DNA of 50,821 nucleotides, taken from an uncultured Desulfobulbaceae bacterium (GTDB lineage: Bacteria > Desulfobacterota > Desulfobulbia > Desulfobulbales > CALZHT01). Shown one piece after another: positions 9,528-16,926 of the stretch. The notes under the pieces are model-generated. The model was not told the origin of the DNA and searched no databases. It saw only the letters and a list, made by a program, of their open reading frames with translations. The first letter of the stretch is position 1. Each line of letters begins with the position of its first letter. The stretch spans positions 1-50,821 of the forward strand of contig CALZHT010000072.1 of assembly GCA_945787445.1 (NCBI GenBank), read 5' to 3'. A program made the translations under genes and the position numbers.

Positions 9528-9953
9528 ATGATTACTCGCAACAGAAAACGGATAAACATCATTTTTGTATTGTTGGCGTTATCTCCTTATCTGTTCGCCA
9601 ACGAGACGTATGTCCTTGACCTCAAAGGGAAAGGAAAAATTACACTTGAGCGTCAACATTATGATGGCTGTAGCCCCTTCATGTATGGCTGCTCTCCGCA
9701 GGAAGAGGATGTACACATATCTGGGAATCATCCGTGCGACAGCAGCAACCACATAGATCTTGCATATCTTCATGCAGCAAAAACTTTTTCATACTCTCCT
9801 GACCTTGATGTTCTCCAGTATTTACAAGAGGTCTTGTCATTTGCAACCGAGTATGAATCCAATGCCCCCATCTCTTTAATTTCCTACCTTCACCACCCTC
9901 CAAGGCTCAATCAGACGCATCAGTCTATCCAGTCCACAATTCTTCTAGTTTGA
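9528..9953 (+). CDS. Small exported protein of unknown function
   Basis: 141 aa. Residues about 7-24 form a signal peptide ending ANE, so the mature protein of about 117 residues is probably periplasmic. It has three Cys in the mature part (YDGCSPFMYGCSPQ and HPCDSSN), several His, and a His/Pro-rich tail (YLHHPPRLNQ). I do not recognise the family. AGGGG lies 6 bases before the ATG. It is followed after 82 bases by the two-CW gene on the same strand, and the terminator at 10341 closes both. The Cys/His content would fit metal or redox sensing, but that is speculative. Confidence 0.55.
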   Translation: MITRNRKRINIIFVLLALSPYLFANETYVLDLKGKGKITLERQHYDGCSPFMYGCSPQEEDVHISGNHPCDSSNHIDLAYLHAAKTFSYSPDLDVLQYLQEVLSFATEYESNAPISLISYLHHPPRLNQTHQSIQSTILLV

Positions 9954-10035
9954 TACCACATTAATTTGTATTTATTTGTCTTGCCTGATGGCTTAGTGCT
10001 GTTGGGTTGAATGTATTTGACGTCAGGAGGAAAAG

Positions 10036-10281
10036 ATGTCTTCAAAGAGTGAATGGCCATGTTGGGAAATAATGGGATGCAAAGGAACAGAAAAATGCCC
10101 TGCTCGGAAAAATCCGAATAAGCCCTGTTGGGAAATAGCCAACGAACTCGATGATTATCGAAATATGTTTAACGTCTGCCAGGACTGTATTGTGTATATG
10201 TTGAAAAATGGGAGCACCATTTTATCTGAAAAAGAAATTCGCTCGATAATGGAAAAGAAAGTCTCTTGTGCCTTGGCGTAA
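10036..10281 (+). CDS. Two-CW domain small protein
   Basis: 81 aa, cytoplasmic, no signal peptide. Two CWE motifs (PCWEIMGCKGTEKCPA and PCWEIANEL) and a later CQDC give seven Cys in the core, the pattern of the two-CW domain common in Desulfobacterota and often found beside or inside signalling proteins. The cysteines probably bind a metal or Fe-S cluster; this is inference. AGGAGG lies 6 bases before the ATG, the strongest ribosome site in this part of the window. It is followed by a perfect terminator. Confidence 0.8.
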   Translation: MSSKSEWPCWEIMGCKGTEKCPARKNPNKPCWEIANELDDYRNMFNVCQDCIVYMLKNGSTILSEKEIRSIMEKKVSCALA

Positions 10282-10340
10282 TAATAATTGATAAGATTGT
10301 TATGTAGAAATTACCACGGACAGCGGTTAGTCTTAGTGAA

Positions 10341-10371
10341 GGCAGAATCTGATAGATTCTGCCTTTTTTTT
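10341..10371 (+). terminator. Rho-independent terminator after the two-CW gene
   Basis: GGCAGAATCT, a 3-base loop, AGATTCTGCC (perfect 10-bp stem), then eight T. It ends the transcript of the two-CW protein gene and probably of the exported protein gene before it. Confidence 0.93.
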
Positions 10372-10752
10372 GGAGGGAAGAATTTTTGTTAAATTGGAAA
10401 CCCGGATTATTGTAGGAATCGATTAGGATTATCATTGGCATTCCTGACGTTGTGGTACTATATATTGCCCCTTAACTACAGATACGATAGCAAAAAATAT
10501 TGTCGATAAATGTTGTCAACAATAATATTATCCAACTCCTAAAAACCAGCATTTGGTCCACATGGATTCTTGATTCACGGCCCTTGTTCCTATTTTTTAT
10601 ATACTATGACCTATGATGGTCAATTCATTCGTTCGTCAAAACTCCATACTTTCAGATGAACATTACTTTTCTATTGGACTCTACTATATTTATAGATATT
10701 GTTTTGTAAAGTAGATCCACAAGTCTGCCATTTCCTCTGCATGGGGTTTGTA
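10372..10752. other. AT-rich intergenic region upstream of the PflX-like gene
   Basis: No supported gene. It holds an imperfect inverted repeat around ATATTGTCGATAAATG...CAACAATAATAT near 10500-10530 and several AT-rich boxes that could serve as promoter for the downstream radical SAM gene. Nothing more can be assigned. Confidence 0.5.
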
Positions 10753-11730
10753 ATGATCGAGAAACAGCATACCGCCGGTTTTGAGCCAGGATACCTGAAA
10801 CTGTATGCCAATGGTGAGCTGGAGAAGCGCAAGAACGCTCTGCTCCATCGGCTCTCAGAATGCCGACTTTGTCCGCGCAACTGCAAGGTCAACCGATTGG
10901 AGGGCGAATTAGGGATGTGCCGCACCGGCAGGTTGGCCATGGTATCGAGCTATAGCCCCCATTTCGGTGAAGAAAGTCCCTTGGTGGGGGTTAGTGGCTC
11001 CGGCACCATTTTTTTTACCAACTGCAACCTCCTTTGTGTCTTTTGTCAGAACTTCGACATCAGCCATGAAGGATCAGGCTTTGAAGTGGAAGAAGGGCAA
11101 TTGGCTGCCATGATGATGAGTCTCCAGAAACAGGGCTGCCATAACATCAACTTTGTCACCCCGTCTCATGTTGTGCCCCAGATAGTCGAGGCCCTGCCTG
11201 TAGCCATTGAAAATGGACTGGATGTGCCACTGGTTTACAATACCAGCGGCTACGACTCCTTGGAAACCCTGAAACTGCTTGACGGTATCATTGATATCTA
11301 TATGCCTGATTTTAAGTTTTGGCAAAAGGAATCAGCAAAACGTTTCTGCAAGGCTGCTGATTATCCGGCACGGACCAGAGAGGCCTTTAAGGAGATGCAC
11401 AGGCAGGTGGGGGATCTTGTCATTGAAAAAGGCATTGCTCAAAAGGGACTTCTCGTGCGTCATCTGGTCATGCCGGGTGGCCTTGAGGAGACTGGCGAGA
11501 TTTTGCGCTTTCTGGCCGGAGAGATATCCCGGCACACCTATGTGAACGTCATGGATCAATATCGGCCCTGCGGCCATGCCATGAAATATCCTCCCATTGA
11601 CCGGATGCTTGATTCCGAGGAATACAGAGAAGCATTGCGGCTTGCCAAGGAAGCGGGTCTTAAACGGCTGGACGATCGTAACTGGGCCCGCATCCTCCGC
11701 CGTCTTGATATTCTCGATCATCTCATCTAA
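10753..11730 (+). CDS. PflX-like radical SAM protein (COG1313)
   Basis: 325 aa from the chosen start. The radical SAM motif CxxxCxxC is C91-NLL-C95-VF-C98, followed by QNFDISH. An N-terminal Cys set (CRLCPRNC and GMCRTG) is typical of this PflA-related family. The frame is open from 10699, but residues before MIEKQ have no family likeness, and GGGG lies 7 bases before the ATG at 10753; 10741 is the alternative. The family resembles pyruvate formate-lyase activating enzyme but its substrate is not established, and no glycyl-radical enzyme gene is adjacent. A long palindromic element follows the stop codon. Confidence 0.85.
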   Translation: MIEKQHTAGFEPGYLKLYANGELEKRKNALLHRLSECRLCPRNCKVNRLEGELGMCRTGRLAMVSSYSPHFGEESPLVGVSGSGTIFFTNCNLLCVFCQNFDISHEGSGFEVEEGQLAAMMMSLQKQGCHNINFVTPSHVVPQIVEALPVAIENGLDVPLVYNTSGYDSLETLKLLDGIIDIYMPDFKFWQKESAKRFCKAADYPARTREAFKEMHRQVGDLVIEKGIAQKGLLVRHLVMPGGLEETGEILRFLAGEISRHTYVNVMDQYRPCGHAMKYPPIDRMLDSEEYREALRLAKEAGLKRLDDRNWARILRRLDILDHLI

Positions 11731-11733
11731 GGA

Positions 11734-11906
11734 TTCGCGCAGAAATAACTTCACATTTTCACATCCCGTCTTCGGACCATCTTTGGCCGATCTTCAATTG
11801 CAGAATCCTCGACGTAGCGCTGCTACGCCTGTGGTTTTGCTCAATCAGCTCAGCTAAATCTAATCCAAACCTGGGCGCGAAATCTGCGAACTTATTTCTG
11901 CGCGAA
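11734..11906. repeat. Long palindromic intergenic element (copy A)
   Basis: Outer arms TTCGCGCAGAAATAA (11734-11748) and TTATTTCTGCGCGAA (11892-11906) are perfect inverse complements. Pairing continues inward imperfectly over nearly the whole 173 bp to the apical stem CGTAGC-GCT-GCTACG (11813-11827). It lies immediately after the PflX-like stop codon. It may be a non-autonomous element and/or a transcript-end hairpin. The same layout, with different sequence, is seen at 18987-19188. Confidence 0.75.
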
Positions 11907-11970
11907 CCCTAAGCAAAATCCATGGAATCATTTACTGATTTTCCCTCTTTACAATCTGTCCTCTTCTCTA

Positions 11971-11999
11971 TTGACCTGATTTAGGAAATCATGTATGTA
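11971..11999 (+). promoter_or_regulatory. Probable promoter of the cobT leader
   Basis: TTGACC (11971-11976), a 17-base spacer, TATGTA (11994-11999). Transcription would start near 12006, directly before the structured leader. The B12-riboswitch transcript at the right edge has the same TTGACC box. Confidence 0.45.
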
Positions 12000-12018
12000 A
12001 ATGCCTTGATTAGGAAGG

Positions 12019-12106
12019 AAGCCTTCGCGGACAAAAGGCTTGCCAAATGATCTTACGGATACAAAGGGACATCCCCGGGTCGATAAAATTCGGTCCGGGT
12101 TTTTTT
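12019..12106 (+). promoter_or_regulatory. Structured cobT leader; same module as downstream of the B12 aptamer at 50619
   Basis: Begins AAGCCTTCGCGGACAA, forms hairpin AAGCCTT/AAGGCTT, continues GCCAAATGATCT...GGATACAAAGGGACATCCCCGG and ends in a terminator. Its sequence aligns nearly end to end with 50619-50710, but there is no cobalamin aptamer in the 110 bases before it. cobT follows at once. It therefore looks like a stand-alone attenuator-type RNA linked to B12 genes. The ligand, if any, is unknown. Confidence 0.6.
12074..12106 (+). terminator. Leader terminator before cobT
   Basis: CCCGGGTCGA, loop TAAAA, TTCGGTCCGGG (10-bp stem with G-U pairs), then seven T. It lies only 12 bases upstream of the cobT ATG, with the Shine-Dalgarno just after the T run, so read-through would be needed to express cobT from this promoter: a typical attenuation layout. 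Confidence 0.75.
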
Positions 12107-12118
12107 ATGGAGGAAGAG

Positions 12119-13183
12119 ATGAATTTACTGGAACAGACCATTGTCGGCATTTCAGAACAGGACAATGCATATCGCGACAAGGCCAAAGCAAGGCTTGACC
12201 AACTCACCATGCCGCATTGGGCTTTGGGTAGATTGATGGATCTTGCCGTTGATCTTGCCGGCATGACCCGTTCCATGCGGCCGCCGATTGCCAGGAAGGC
12301 GATAGTCACCATGGCGGGCGATCATGGTGTGGCGGCCGAAGGGGTCAGCAGATTTCCCCAGGAAGTTACGCCCCAGATGGTTTATAATTTCGTTAACGGC
12401 GGCGCCGGCATCAATGCCTTGGCCAGGCAGGCAGGGGCAGAGGTTTTTGTCGTTGATATGGGGGTGGCCGCAGATATGAGCGAGCTTATTGCAAGCGGCA
12501 GGATTATCTCCAAAAAGGTTGCCATGGGCACACAAAACATAGCCAAAGGACCGGCCATGACCCGGGAACAGGCAATTTCAGCTATTGAAGGGGGCATCGA
12601 GGTTGCAAACAATCTTGCCGATTCCGTGGATGTTTTTGGAACGGGTGATATGGGAATAGCCAATACCACACCAAGCACCGCAATTGTGGCGGCAGTAACC
12701 AAGTCTCCTGTTGATATAATGACCGGCCGTGGTACCGGCCTTGATGACGACCAGTTCAATCACAAAATTAGAATTGTCGAACAGGCCTTGGAAGTAAATA
12801 ATCCCGATCCTCTAGACGGTCTTGATGTGCTTACCAAGGTGGGCGGTTTTGAAATCGGCGGTATTGCAGGAGTGATACTCGGGGCCGCGGCTCAGAAAAA
12901 GCCGGTGCTGATCGATGGCTTCATTTCCACGGCAGGCGCCTTGATCGCCCATTCTTTAGCCCCGGTCGTGAAAGAATATATCATCGCCGCTCATAGCAGT
13001 GTGGAACAAGGACACAAAATCATGCTTGAACACCTTGGCTGCGAACCGTATTTAGATTTGAAAATGAGGCTGGGGGAGGGGACCGGCGCTGCCCTTGCCA
13101 TGAATTTGTTGGAGGCGGCAGTTGCGGTCTTGACCGAGGTGGCAACTTTCGAAGAGGCTGCTGTGTCAGAAGCGGACAAGTAA
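12119..13183 (+). CDS. cobT: Nicotinate-nucleotide--dimethylbenzimidazole phosphoribosyltransferase
   Basis: 354 aa. Makes alpha-ribazole phosphate from nicotinate mononucleotide and 5,6-dimethylbenzimidazole (or another lower base) for the cobalamin nucleotide loop. Family motifs: TMAGDHGVAAEGVS, NFVNGGAGINALA, GTGDMGIANTT, KVGGFEIGGIAG, and the catalytic Glu at E320 in RLGEGTGAALAM. The frame is open upstream through the terminator hairpin, but GGAGG 6 bases before the ATG at 12119 fixes the start. No other corrinoid synthesis gene is adjacent. Expression is likely controlled by the leader at 12019-12106. Confidence 0.93.
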   Translation: MNLLEQTIVGISEQDNAYRDKAKARLDQLTMPHWALGRLMDLAVDLAGMTRSMRPPIARKAIVTMAGDHGVAAEGVSRFPQEVTPQMVYNFVNGGAGINALARQAGAEVFVVDMGVAADMSELIASGRIISKKVAMGTQNIAKGPAMTREQAISAIEGGIEVANNLADSVDVFGTGDMGIANTTPSTAIVAAVTKSPVDIMTGRGTGLDDDQFNHKIRIVEQALEVNNPDPLDGLDVLTKVGGFEIGGIAGVILGAAAQKKPVLIDGFISTAGALIAHSLAPVVKEYIIAAHSSVEQGHKIMLEHLGCEPYLDLKMRLGEGTGAALAMNLLEAAVAVLTEVATFEEAAVSEADK

Positions 13184-13206
13184 GACACATACATGTAATG
13201 GTAGAG

Positions 13207-13293
13207 CATGTTTACCCTCAGGGGCATAAACATGGATTCATCAAAGTATATTTTTTATGGATCTGAAAGGTGTGAGGGGTAAAGAGTGAGGAG
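13207..13293. repeat. Hairpin after cobT followed by heptad-type low-complexity DNA
   Basis: CATGTTTA (13207-13214) and TAAACATG (13227-13234) form a perfect 8-bp stem after the cobT stop; there is no tight T run, so terminator function is uncertain. At 13267-13293 the text GGTGTGAGGGGTAAAGAGTG continues as degenerate 7-nt units of the kind that recur beside the kinase genes. Confidence 0.5.
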
Positions 13294-13367
13294 AAGATTT
13301 TAAAAAGACAAATTTTTTAACTCCCCACACCTAAGTCTTCACGATCCATCAAAACCAGCAAAGAACA

Positions 13368-14141
13368 TCAGTAAATAAAGTGCTTGGTCTGCTCGCCTTT
13401 ATCGCCGATCTCTGTCATTGATTCGATGCCGAGCTGGAGATGGATCTCGGCCCACTGTTCGGTGACGCGCTCATCTGATTCTTCGGTTTTAATGCCGTCC
13501 TGTTCAAGCGGAACATCGGACACAAGCAAAAGGGCGCCTCGGGATATTTGATTGTGATGGCCAACGATAAAAATTGTTGCCGTTTCCATGTCAATGGCAA
13601 TACATGTCATGCGCTTGAGCCGGGTCAGGAACTGTTGGTCATGTTCCCATACACGGCGGTTGGTCGTGTATACCACACCGCTCCTGTAATCGTATCCATG
13701 TTCCATGATCTTTTCCGAGACGAATTTGTGCAGTTTAAAAGAGGGAAGTGCCGGAACTTCAGGAGGAAAATAGTCGTTACTGGTACCCTCACCCCGGATG
13801 GCGGCAATGGGCAGAATAAAATGACCGATCTCGGTGGCATGCTTGAGGCCGCCACATTTTCCCAGAAAAAGGAGGCCTTTGGGACGGCAGGCACTGAGCA
13901 GGTCCATGATGGTTGCCGCGTTTGCCGAACCGATGCCGAAATTGACTATGGTGAGGCCTTCGGAGTTAGTAGCAGCCTGCATAGGCCTGTTTATGCCGTG
14001 GATTTTGCAGTCGAATCGTTCGGCAAATTTTGTGACGTAGAATGAGAAATTCGTCAGCAGAATGTAATCGCCGAATTTTTTGAGCGGCATTCCGGTATAG
14101 CGCGGCAGCCAGTTTTTTGCAATTTCCAGTCGTTCTGTCAT
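13368..14141 (-). CDS. amn: AMP nucleosidase, short form
   Basis: 257 aa. Hydrolyses AMP to adenine and ribose 5-phosphate; nucleoside phosphorylase fold. Seen: NWLPRYTGMPLKKFGDYILLTNF near the start in two adjoining blocks, NFGIGSANAATIMDLL, FLGKCGGLK, TTNRRVWEHD, and AIDMETATIF followed by GALLLVSD. It lacks the large N-terminal regulatory domain of E. coli Amn and resembles the short bacterial form. The frame opens with a TTG at 14165, but the ATG at 14141 fits the family start better; neither has a strong ribosome site. An AGTGCCTAA-family repeat lies 90 bases upstream. Related MTA/SAH nucleosidase is the alternative, less likely from the RRVWEHD motif. Confidence 0.82.
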   Translation of the reverse strand: MTERLEIAKNWLPRYTGMPLKKFGDYILLTNFSFYVTKFAERFDCKIHGINRPMQAATNSEGLTIVNFGIGSANAATIMDLLSACRPKGLLFLGKCGGLKHATEIGHFILPIAAIRGEGTSNDYFPPEVPALPSFKLHKFVSEKIMEHGYDYRSGVVYTTNRRVWEHDQQFLTRLKRMTCIAIDMETATIFIVGHHNQISRGALLLVSDVPLEQDGIKTEESDERVTEQWAEIHLQLGIESMTEIGDKGEQTKHFIY

Positions 14142-14231
14142 AGGTGTGTCCCAGTTTTTATCCAACTCGGAGATTGGTGGAGTTTCCAGTCTATCCCTTT
14201 TTTATCACTATACAAAAATACTAGTTGAAAA

Positions 14232-14277
14232 GAAGTGCCTAAAGTGCCTAAAGTGAGCTAAAGTGCCGAAAGTTAAA
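14232..14277. repeat. AGTGCCTAA-family repeat (fragment)
   Basis: AAGTGCCTAAAGTGCCTAAA, then GTGAGCTAAAGTGCCGAAAG: four imperfect 9-nt units. It equals the end portion of the longer copies at 19999-20106 and 34428-34606. With the copy at 15214-15297 it brackets the lipoprotein peptidase gene. Confidence 0.8.
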
Positions 14278-14294
14278 CAATTAAATTTAATTTG

Positions 14295-15119
14295 TCAGCC
14301 TTGGTCTTGAATTTCTTGCAGATATTGGTTCCAAAGGTCTGCCAAGGATTTCCCATACACTTGTTTCAGCGCTTTAGAGAATTTTTGGCCGTTCTGAACA
14401 GACAAGAGGAACAAAGTAAACTTTGCTTCATCTACTGACTTTATATAGGTGACAAACATCATGCTTTGCCGATAAAACATGTGAGGTTGAAGTCCCCAGT
14501 CACTGGGAGTATTTCGGAAAATCAACCCTCCGGACTCGTTGGGAACAAAAAACTTTCCCGATTGTATCGAATGTATTGCTTGCATTTCAGTGACGCTGTG
14601 GGCTCCGCCGCCATCTGATGCATAGGTTGCCAATCCTTCCTTAAACCAGAATGGCAACCTGTTCCTCTTATGCGGCCCGATCTGTTGCAGTATAAGAAGG
14701 TGAGATAATTCATGCATAAGGTAAAGGCTGACTATGTGGTCACTTCCTTCGAATATCAGTGGTGATAAGAACAATTTCAGGAGCACCCCTCCGCGCACAT
14801 CCTTACCATATAATTTACGAAAGCTTTCTTGTGATCCGCAAACATAGATTTTTACCGGTTTGGGAAACTGACGATAGTGTCTTGCTTCAATTTGTTGAAT
14901 TGCCTCAGGTAAGAGTGCAACAATCTTTTCGGCATAAGCTTCTGCGCCAGGCTCGAATAAAACGCGAGAATCATTTTGAGCGGCAATAAAATAGTCCGTT
15001 GTTCGTAATGTTGCAATGGATTGTCTGACAGTTGAACATCCGGAAACGGCTAAAAGGAGAAGGGCTATAACAAAAAAAAGTATTGCATTGTTTTTTTGCC
15101 ATACAAGGATACTCAGCAT
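14295..15119 (-). CDS. Lipoprotein with HExxH gluzincin-like metallopeptidase domain
   Basis: 274 aa. Hydrophobic residues 11-25 and lipobox AVSGC with lipid-modified C28 predict a membrane-anchored lipoprotein. The zinc motif H136-E-L-S-H140 with a third ligand E161 in WFKEGLATYA matches the gluzincin pattern (peptidase MA-like). The region after it (PSDWGLQPHMFYRQSMMFVTYI) also fits that family. A periplasmic or outer-membrane peptidase is likely; substrate unknown. It is flanked on both sides by AGTGCCTAA repeats, which may have carried or bounded it. Confidence 0.75.
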   Translation of the reverse strand: MLSILVWQKNNAILFFVIALLLLAVSGCSTVRQSIATLRTTDYFIAAQNDSRVLFEPGAEAYAEKIVALLPEAIQQIEARHYRQFPKPVKIYVCGSQESFRKLYGKDVRGGVLLKLFLSPLIFEGSDHIVSLYLMHELSHLLILQQIGPHKRNRLPFWFKEGLATYASDGGGAHSVTEMQAIHSIQSGKFFVPNESGGLIFRNTPSDWGLQPHMFYRQSMMFVTYIKSVDEAKFTLFLLSVQNGQKFSKALKQVYGKSLADLWNQYLQEIQDQG

Positions 15120-15213
15120 GCAGGGGCCTTTTTTTCATGTTGGAACTGCTTAAATTCAGACAACCTGACCTCGGGAGAATTTGTCATTATACCAAACAAG
15201 AGCGAGCCATTTC

Positions 15214-15297
15214 AGTGCCTAAAGTTAATGGAATTATACCCCTCATAGGGGGCACTGAAAATAGTCTGATTAGAAAACAACAACAACTTTAGGCACT
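15214..15297. repeat. AGTGCCTAA-family palindromic element, inverse orientation
   Basis: Ends AGTGCCTAAAGTTAATGG and CTTTAGGCACT are inverted. Read on the minus strand it matches 19999-20079 closely (CTAATCAGACTATTTTCAGTGCC, in two blocks, then GGGTATAA). The rest of 15120-15460 holds no gene that I can support. Confidence 0.8.
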
Positions 15298-15460
15298 CAA
15301 TCGGTATCATTGCAAAATTCGAGGATGCTTTGTAACTCCCTGAAATCATGTTTCGGAGTCAGGAGTTCTGAAATTGAGTGGCGGCGTATTCTTGCAACAT
15401 AGCACAGGGATACGCCGCCCATTGTAAATTGCATGTCAGACTGGTTTTTTTGACAGGGTT

Positions 15461-15943
15461 CTAGTCCCGAAGCTTACTGAATACATAATCCGTGGATTTT
15501 TTGGACGCATGGCAGTCGAAACAGCTTTTACCACCGTCATTCGTCAACCGTTCCGTCTTGCTCTTACCTGCAAATCCTTCGAAACCCCAACCACCGGTGG
15601 CAGAGTATTTTGAGGAGTTTTTCTCCATGACGCCGACAAGTTTTCTTTTTCCCTCCTGCAGAGCATTGCCGCCTTCGATATACTCCAGGAGGTCGAATGC
15701 GAGCACAGAACCATCTTGGTATTTCCCGGACTTGAGACCGGAAACCGCCTTTTCATTGGCATATACATGATGGATGCCGCCAAAAGGGTCCTCCAGGGCA
15801 TGACCCGGAAATATGACCATGGATTTAACATGGACCCAATTTCTGTACCCATCAGGATAGGGGACCTTATCTTCGGCATTTGCTATCCAGATTCCACCTA
15901 AGACAGCGAAACAGAAAATACTTATCAGAACGAAATTTTTCAT
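15461..15943 (-). CDS. Cytochrome P460-family c-type heme protein
   Basis: 160 aa with a signal peptide (about residues 1-23, ending ANA). Heme motif C141-FD-C144-H145 near the C terminus; family text DGYRNWVHVKSMVI, SVLAFDLLEY, KLVGVMEKNS, TGGWGFEGFAG and STDYVFSKLRD. Periplasmic. Known P460 proteins oxidise hydroxylamine or bind NO, but many Desulfobacterota homologues are uncharacterised, so the reaction is not assigned. GGAGA lies 7 bases before the ATG. It follows the FKBP gene by 21 bases and is probably in the same transcript. Confidence 0.9.
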   Translation of the reverse strand: MKNFVLISIFCFAVLGGIWIANAEDKVPYPDGYRNWVHVKSMVIFPGHALEDPFGGIHHVYANEKAVSGLKSGKYQDGSVLAFDLLEYIEGGNALQEGKRKLVGVMEKNSSKYSATGGWGFEGFAGKSKTERLTNDGGKSCFDCHASKKSTDYVFSKLRD

Positions 15944-15964
15944 GGGAAAATCTCCTTTTTTTCA

Positions 15965-16669
15965 TTATTGCTTTTCATTTTCAGCGATCGAGATAAGCTC
16001 AACCTCGAAGATCAGCGCACTGTTTGGCCCGATACGGGGCCCGGCCCCCCGATTTCCATAAGCCAGTTTGGCGGGGATGAAGAGTTTCCATTTGGAACCG
16101 GGCTTCATTAGCTGCAGACCTTCTGTCCAGCCTTTAATCACCCGGTCGAGTTTGAAAGTTGCAGGCTTTCCACGGGAATAGGAGCTGTCGAACTCGGTGC
16201 CGTCTATCGAGGTGCCGCGGTAATTTACCGTGACAGTATCGGTGGCTTTAGGAGAAGGGCCGTCACCCTTGGTGAGGACCTGGTACTGGAGGCCGCTTGC
16301 CAGCGTCACAACCCCTTCTTTATTTGCGTTTTCGGCCAGGAAGGCCTCACCATCGGCCAGGTTTTTAGTGGCCTGCTTTTTCTGCTGCTTCATTTGTTTT
16401 TCCTTCATCTGTTTCTGAAGGTCGGCAAGTTTCACCCGCATTTCCTCTTCGCTGATGCGAGGTTTTGTCTCGCTCAAAGCGTCCTTAATCCCAGCGGCGA
16501 TAACCTCCGGGTCCATTGCCATGCCGTATTTTAGAAAGTCCTTTCCCATTTGATAGCCGACACTGTAACTTACAGCGTCCTCAGGGTTCTTGAACGCAAC
16601 CTTTTCAGCAGCCAGCACATTGGCGGCTAAAAACTCCAGACACAACAGTAAAATCAGTACGTATTTCAA
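15965..16669 (-). CDS. FkpA/Mip-like peptidyl-prolyl cis-trans isomerase
   Basis: 234 aa. Signal peptide (KYVLILLLCLEFLAANVLA), N-terminal helical dimerisation region (SVGYQMGKDFLKYG to about residue 115, Lys/Gln rich), then an FKBP domain (TVNYRGTSIDGTEFDSSY, GWTEGLQLMKPGSKW, YGNRGAG, LIFEVELISI). Periplasmic folding helper acting on Xaa-Pro bonds. I start it at the TTG at 16669: GGGAGG lies 8 bases upstream and a proper signal peptide follows. The frame is open to 16822, but that extension has no family likeness. Probably co-transcribed with the cytochrome P460 gene downstream. Confidence 0.88.
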   Translation of the reverse strand: MKYVLILLLCLEFLAANVLAAEKVAFKNPEDAVSYSVGYQMGKDFLKYGMAMDPEVIAAGIKDALSETKPRISEEEMRVKLADLQKQMKEKQMKQQKKQATKNLADGEAFLAENANKEGVVTLASGLQYQVLTKGDGPSPKATDTVTVNYRGTSIDGTEFDSSYSRGKPATFKLDRVIKGWTEGLQLMKPGSKWKLFIPAKLAYGNRGAGPRIGPNSALIFEVELISIAENEKQ

Positions 16670-16926
16670 AATCGCTTCCTCCCTAAAATGATTTATGAGT
16701 TTCATCAACTTTCCAATAAAAGTATGGTAAAATCGAGTCCCCGGATTTCTCCGCATTCCAAATTCTTCAATAAAGCCTTTAAGATCCATAACCGTGGAAA
16801 ATGGGATAACTACTGATACCAAAAAAAATATAGGAAAAATAAAGAACGGGTCAAGGGTAAACGTGATATTTTACCAATATATGGTATTCAGCAGTTGTAA
16901 TGGCCGGAATTACCGAGAACATGAAC

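Noticed and set aside
11734-11906. Element A as a tRNA or known riboswitch
   Set aside because: It is a long self-complementary hairpin without a cloverleaf or a conserved aptamer core.
11907-12018. A cobalamin aptamer before cobT
   Set aside because: None of the B12 box elements (GGGAA, GCCACT, AGTCAGAAGACCTGCC) is present; only the downstream module is shared with the true riboswitch.
12047-12118. N-terminal extension of CobT
   Set aside because: It would translate the terminator hairpin; the Shine-Dalgarno and family start support 12119.
13548-14045. 165-codon plus-strand frame over the AMP nucleosidase gene
   Set aside because: Antisense shadow of a conserved enzyme gene.
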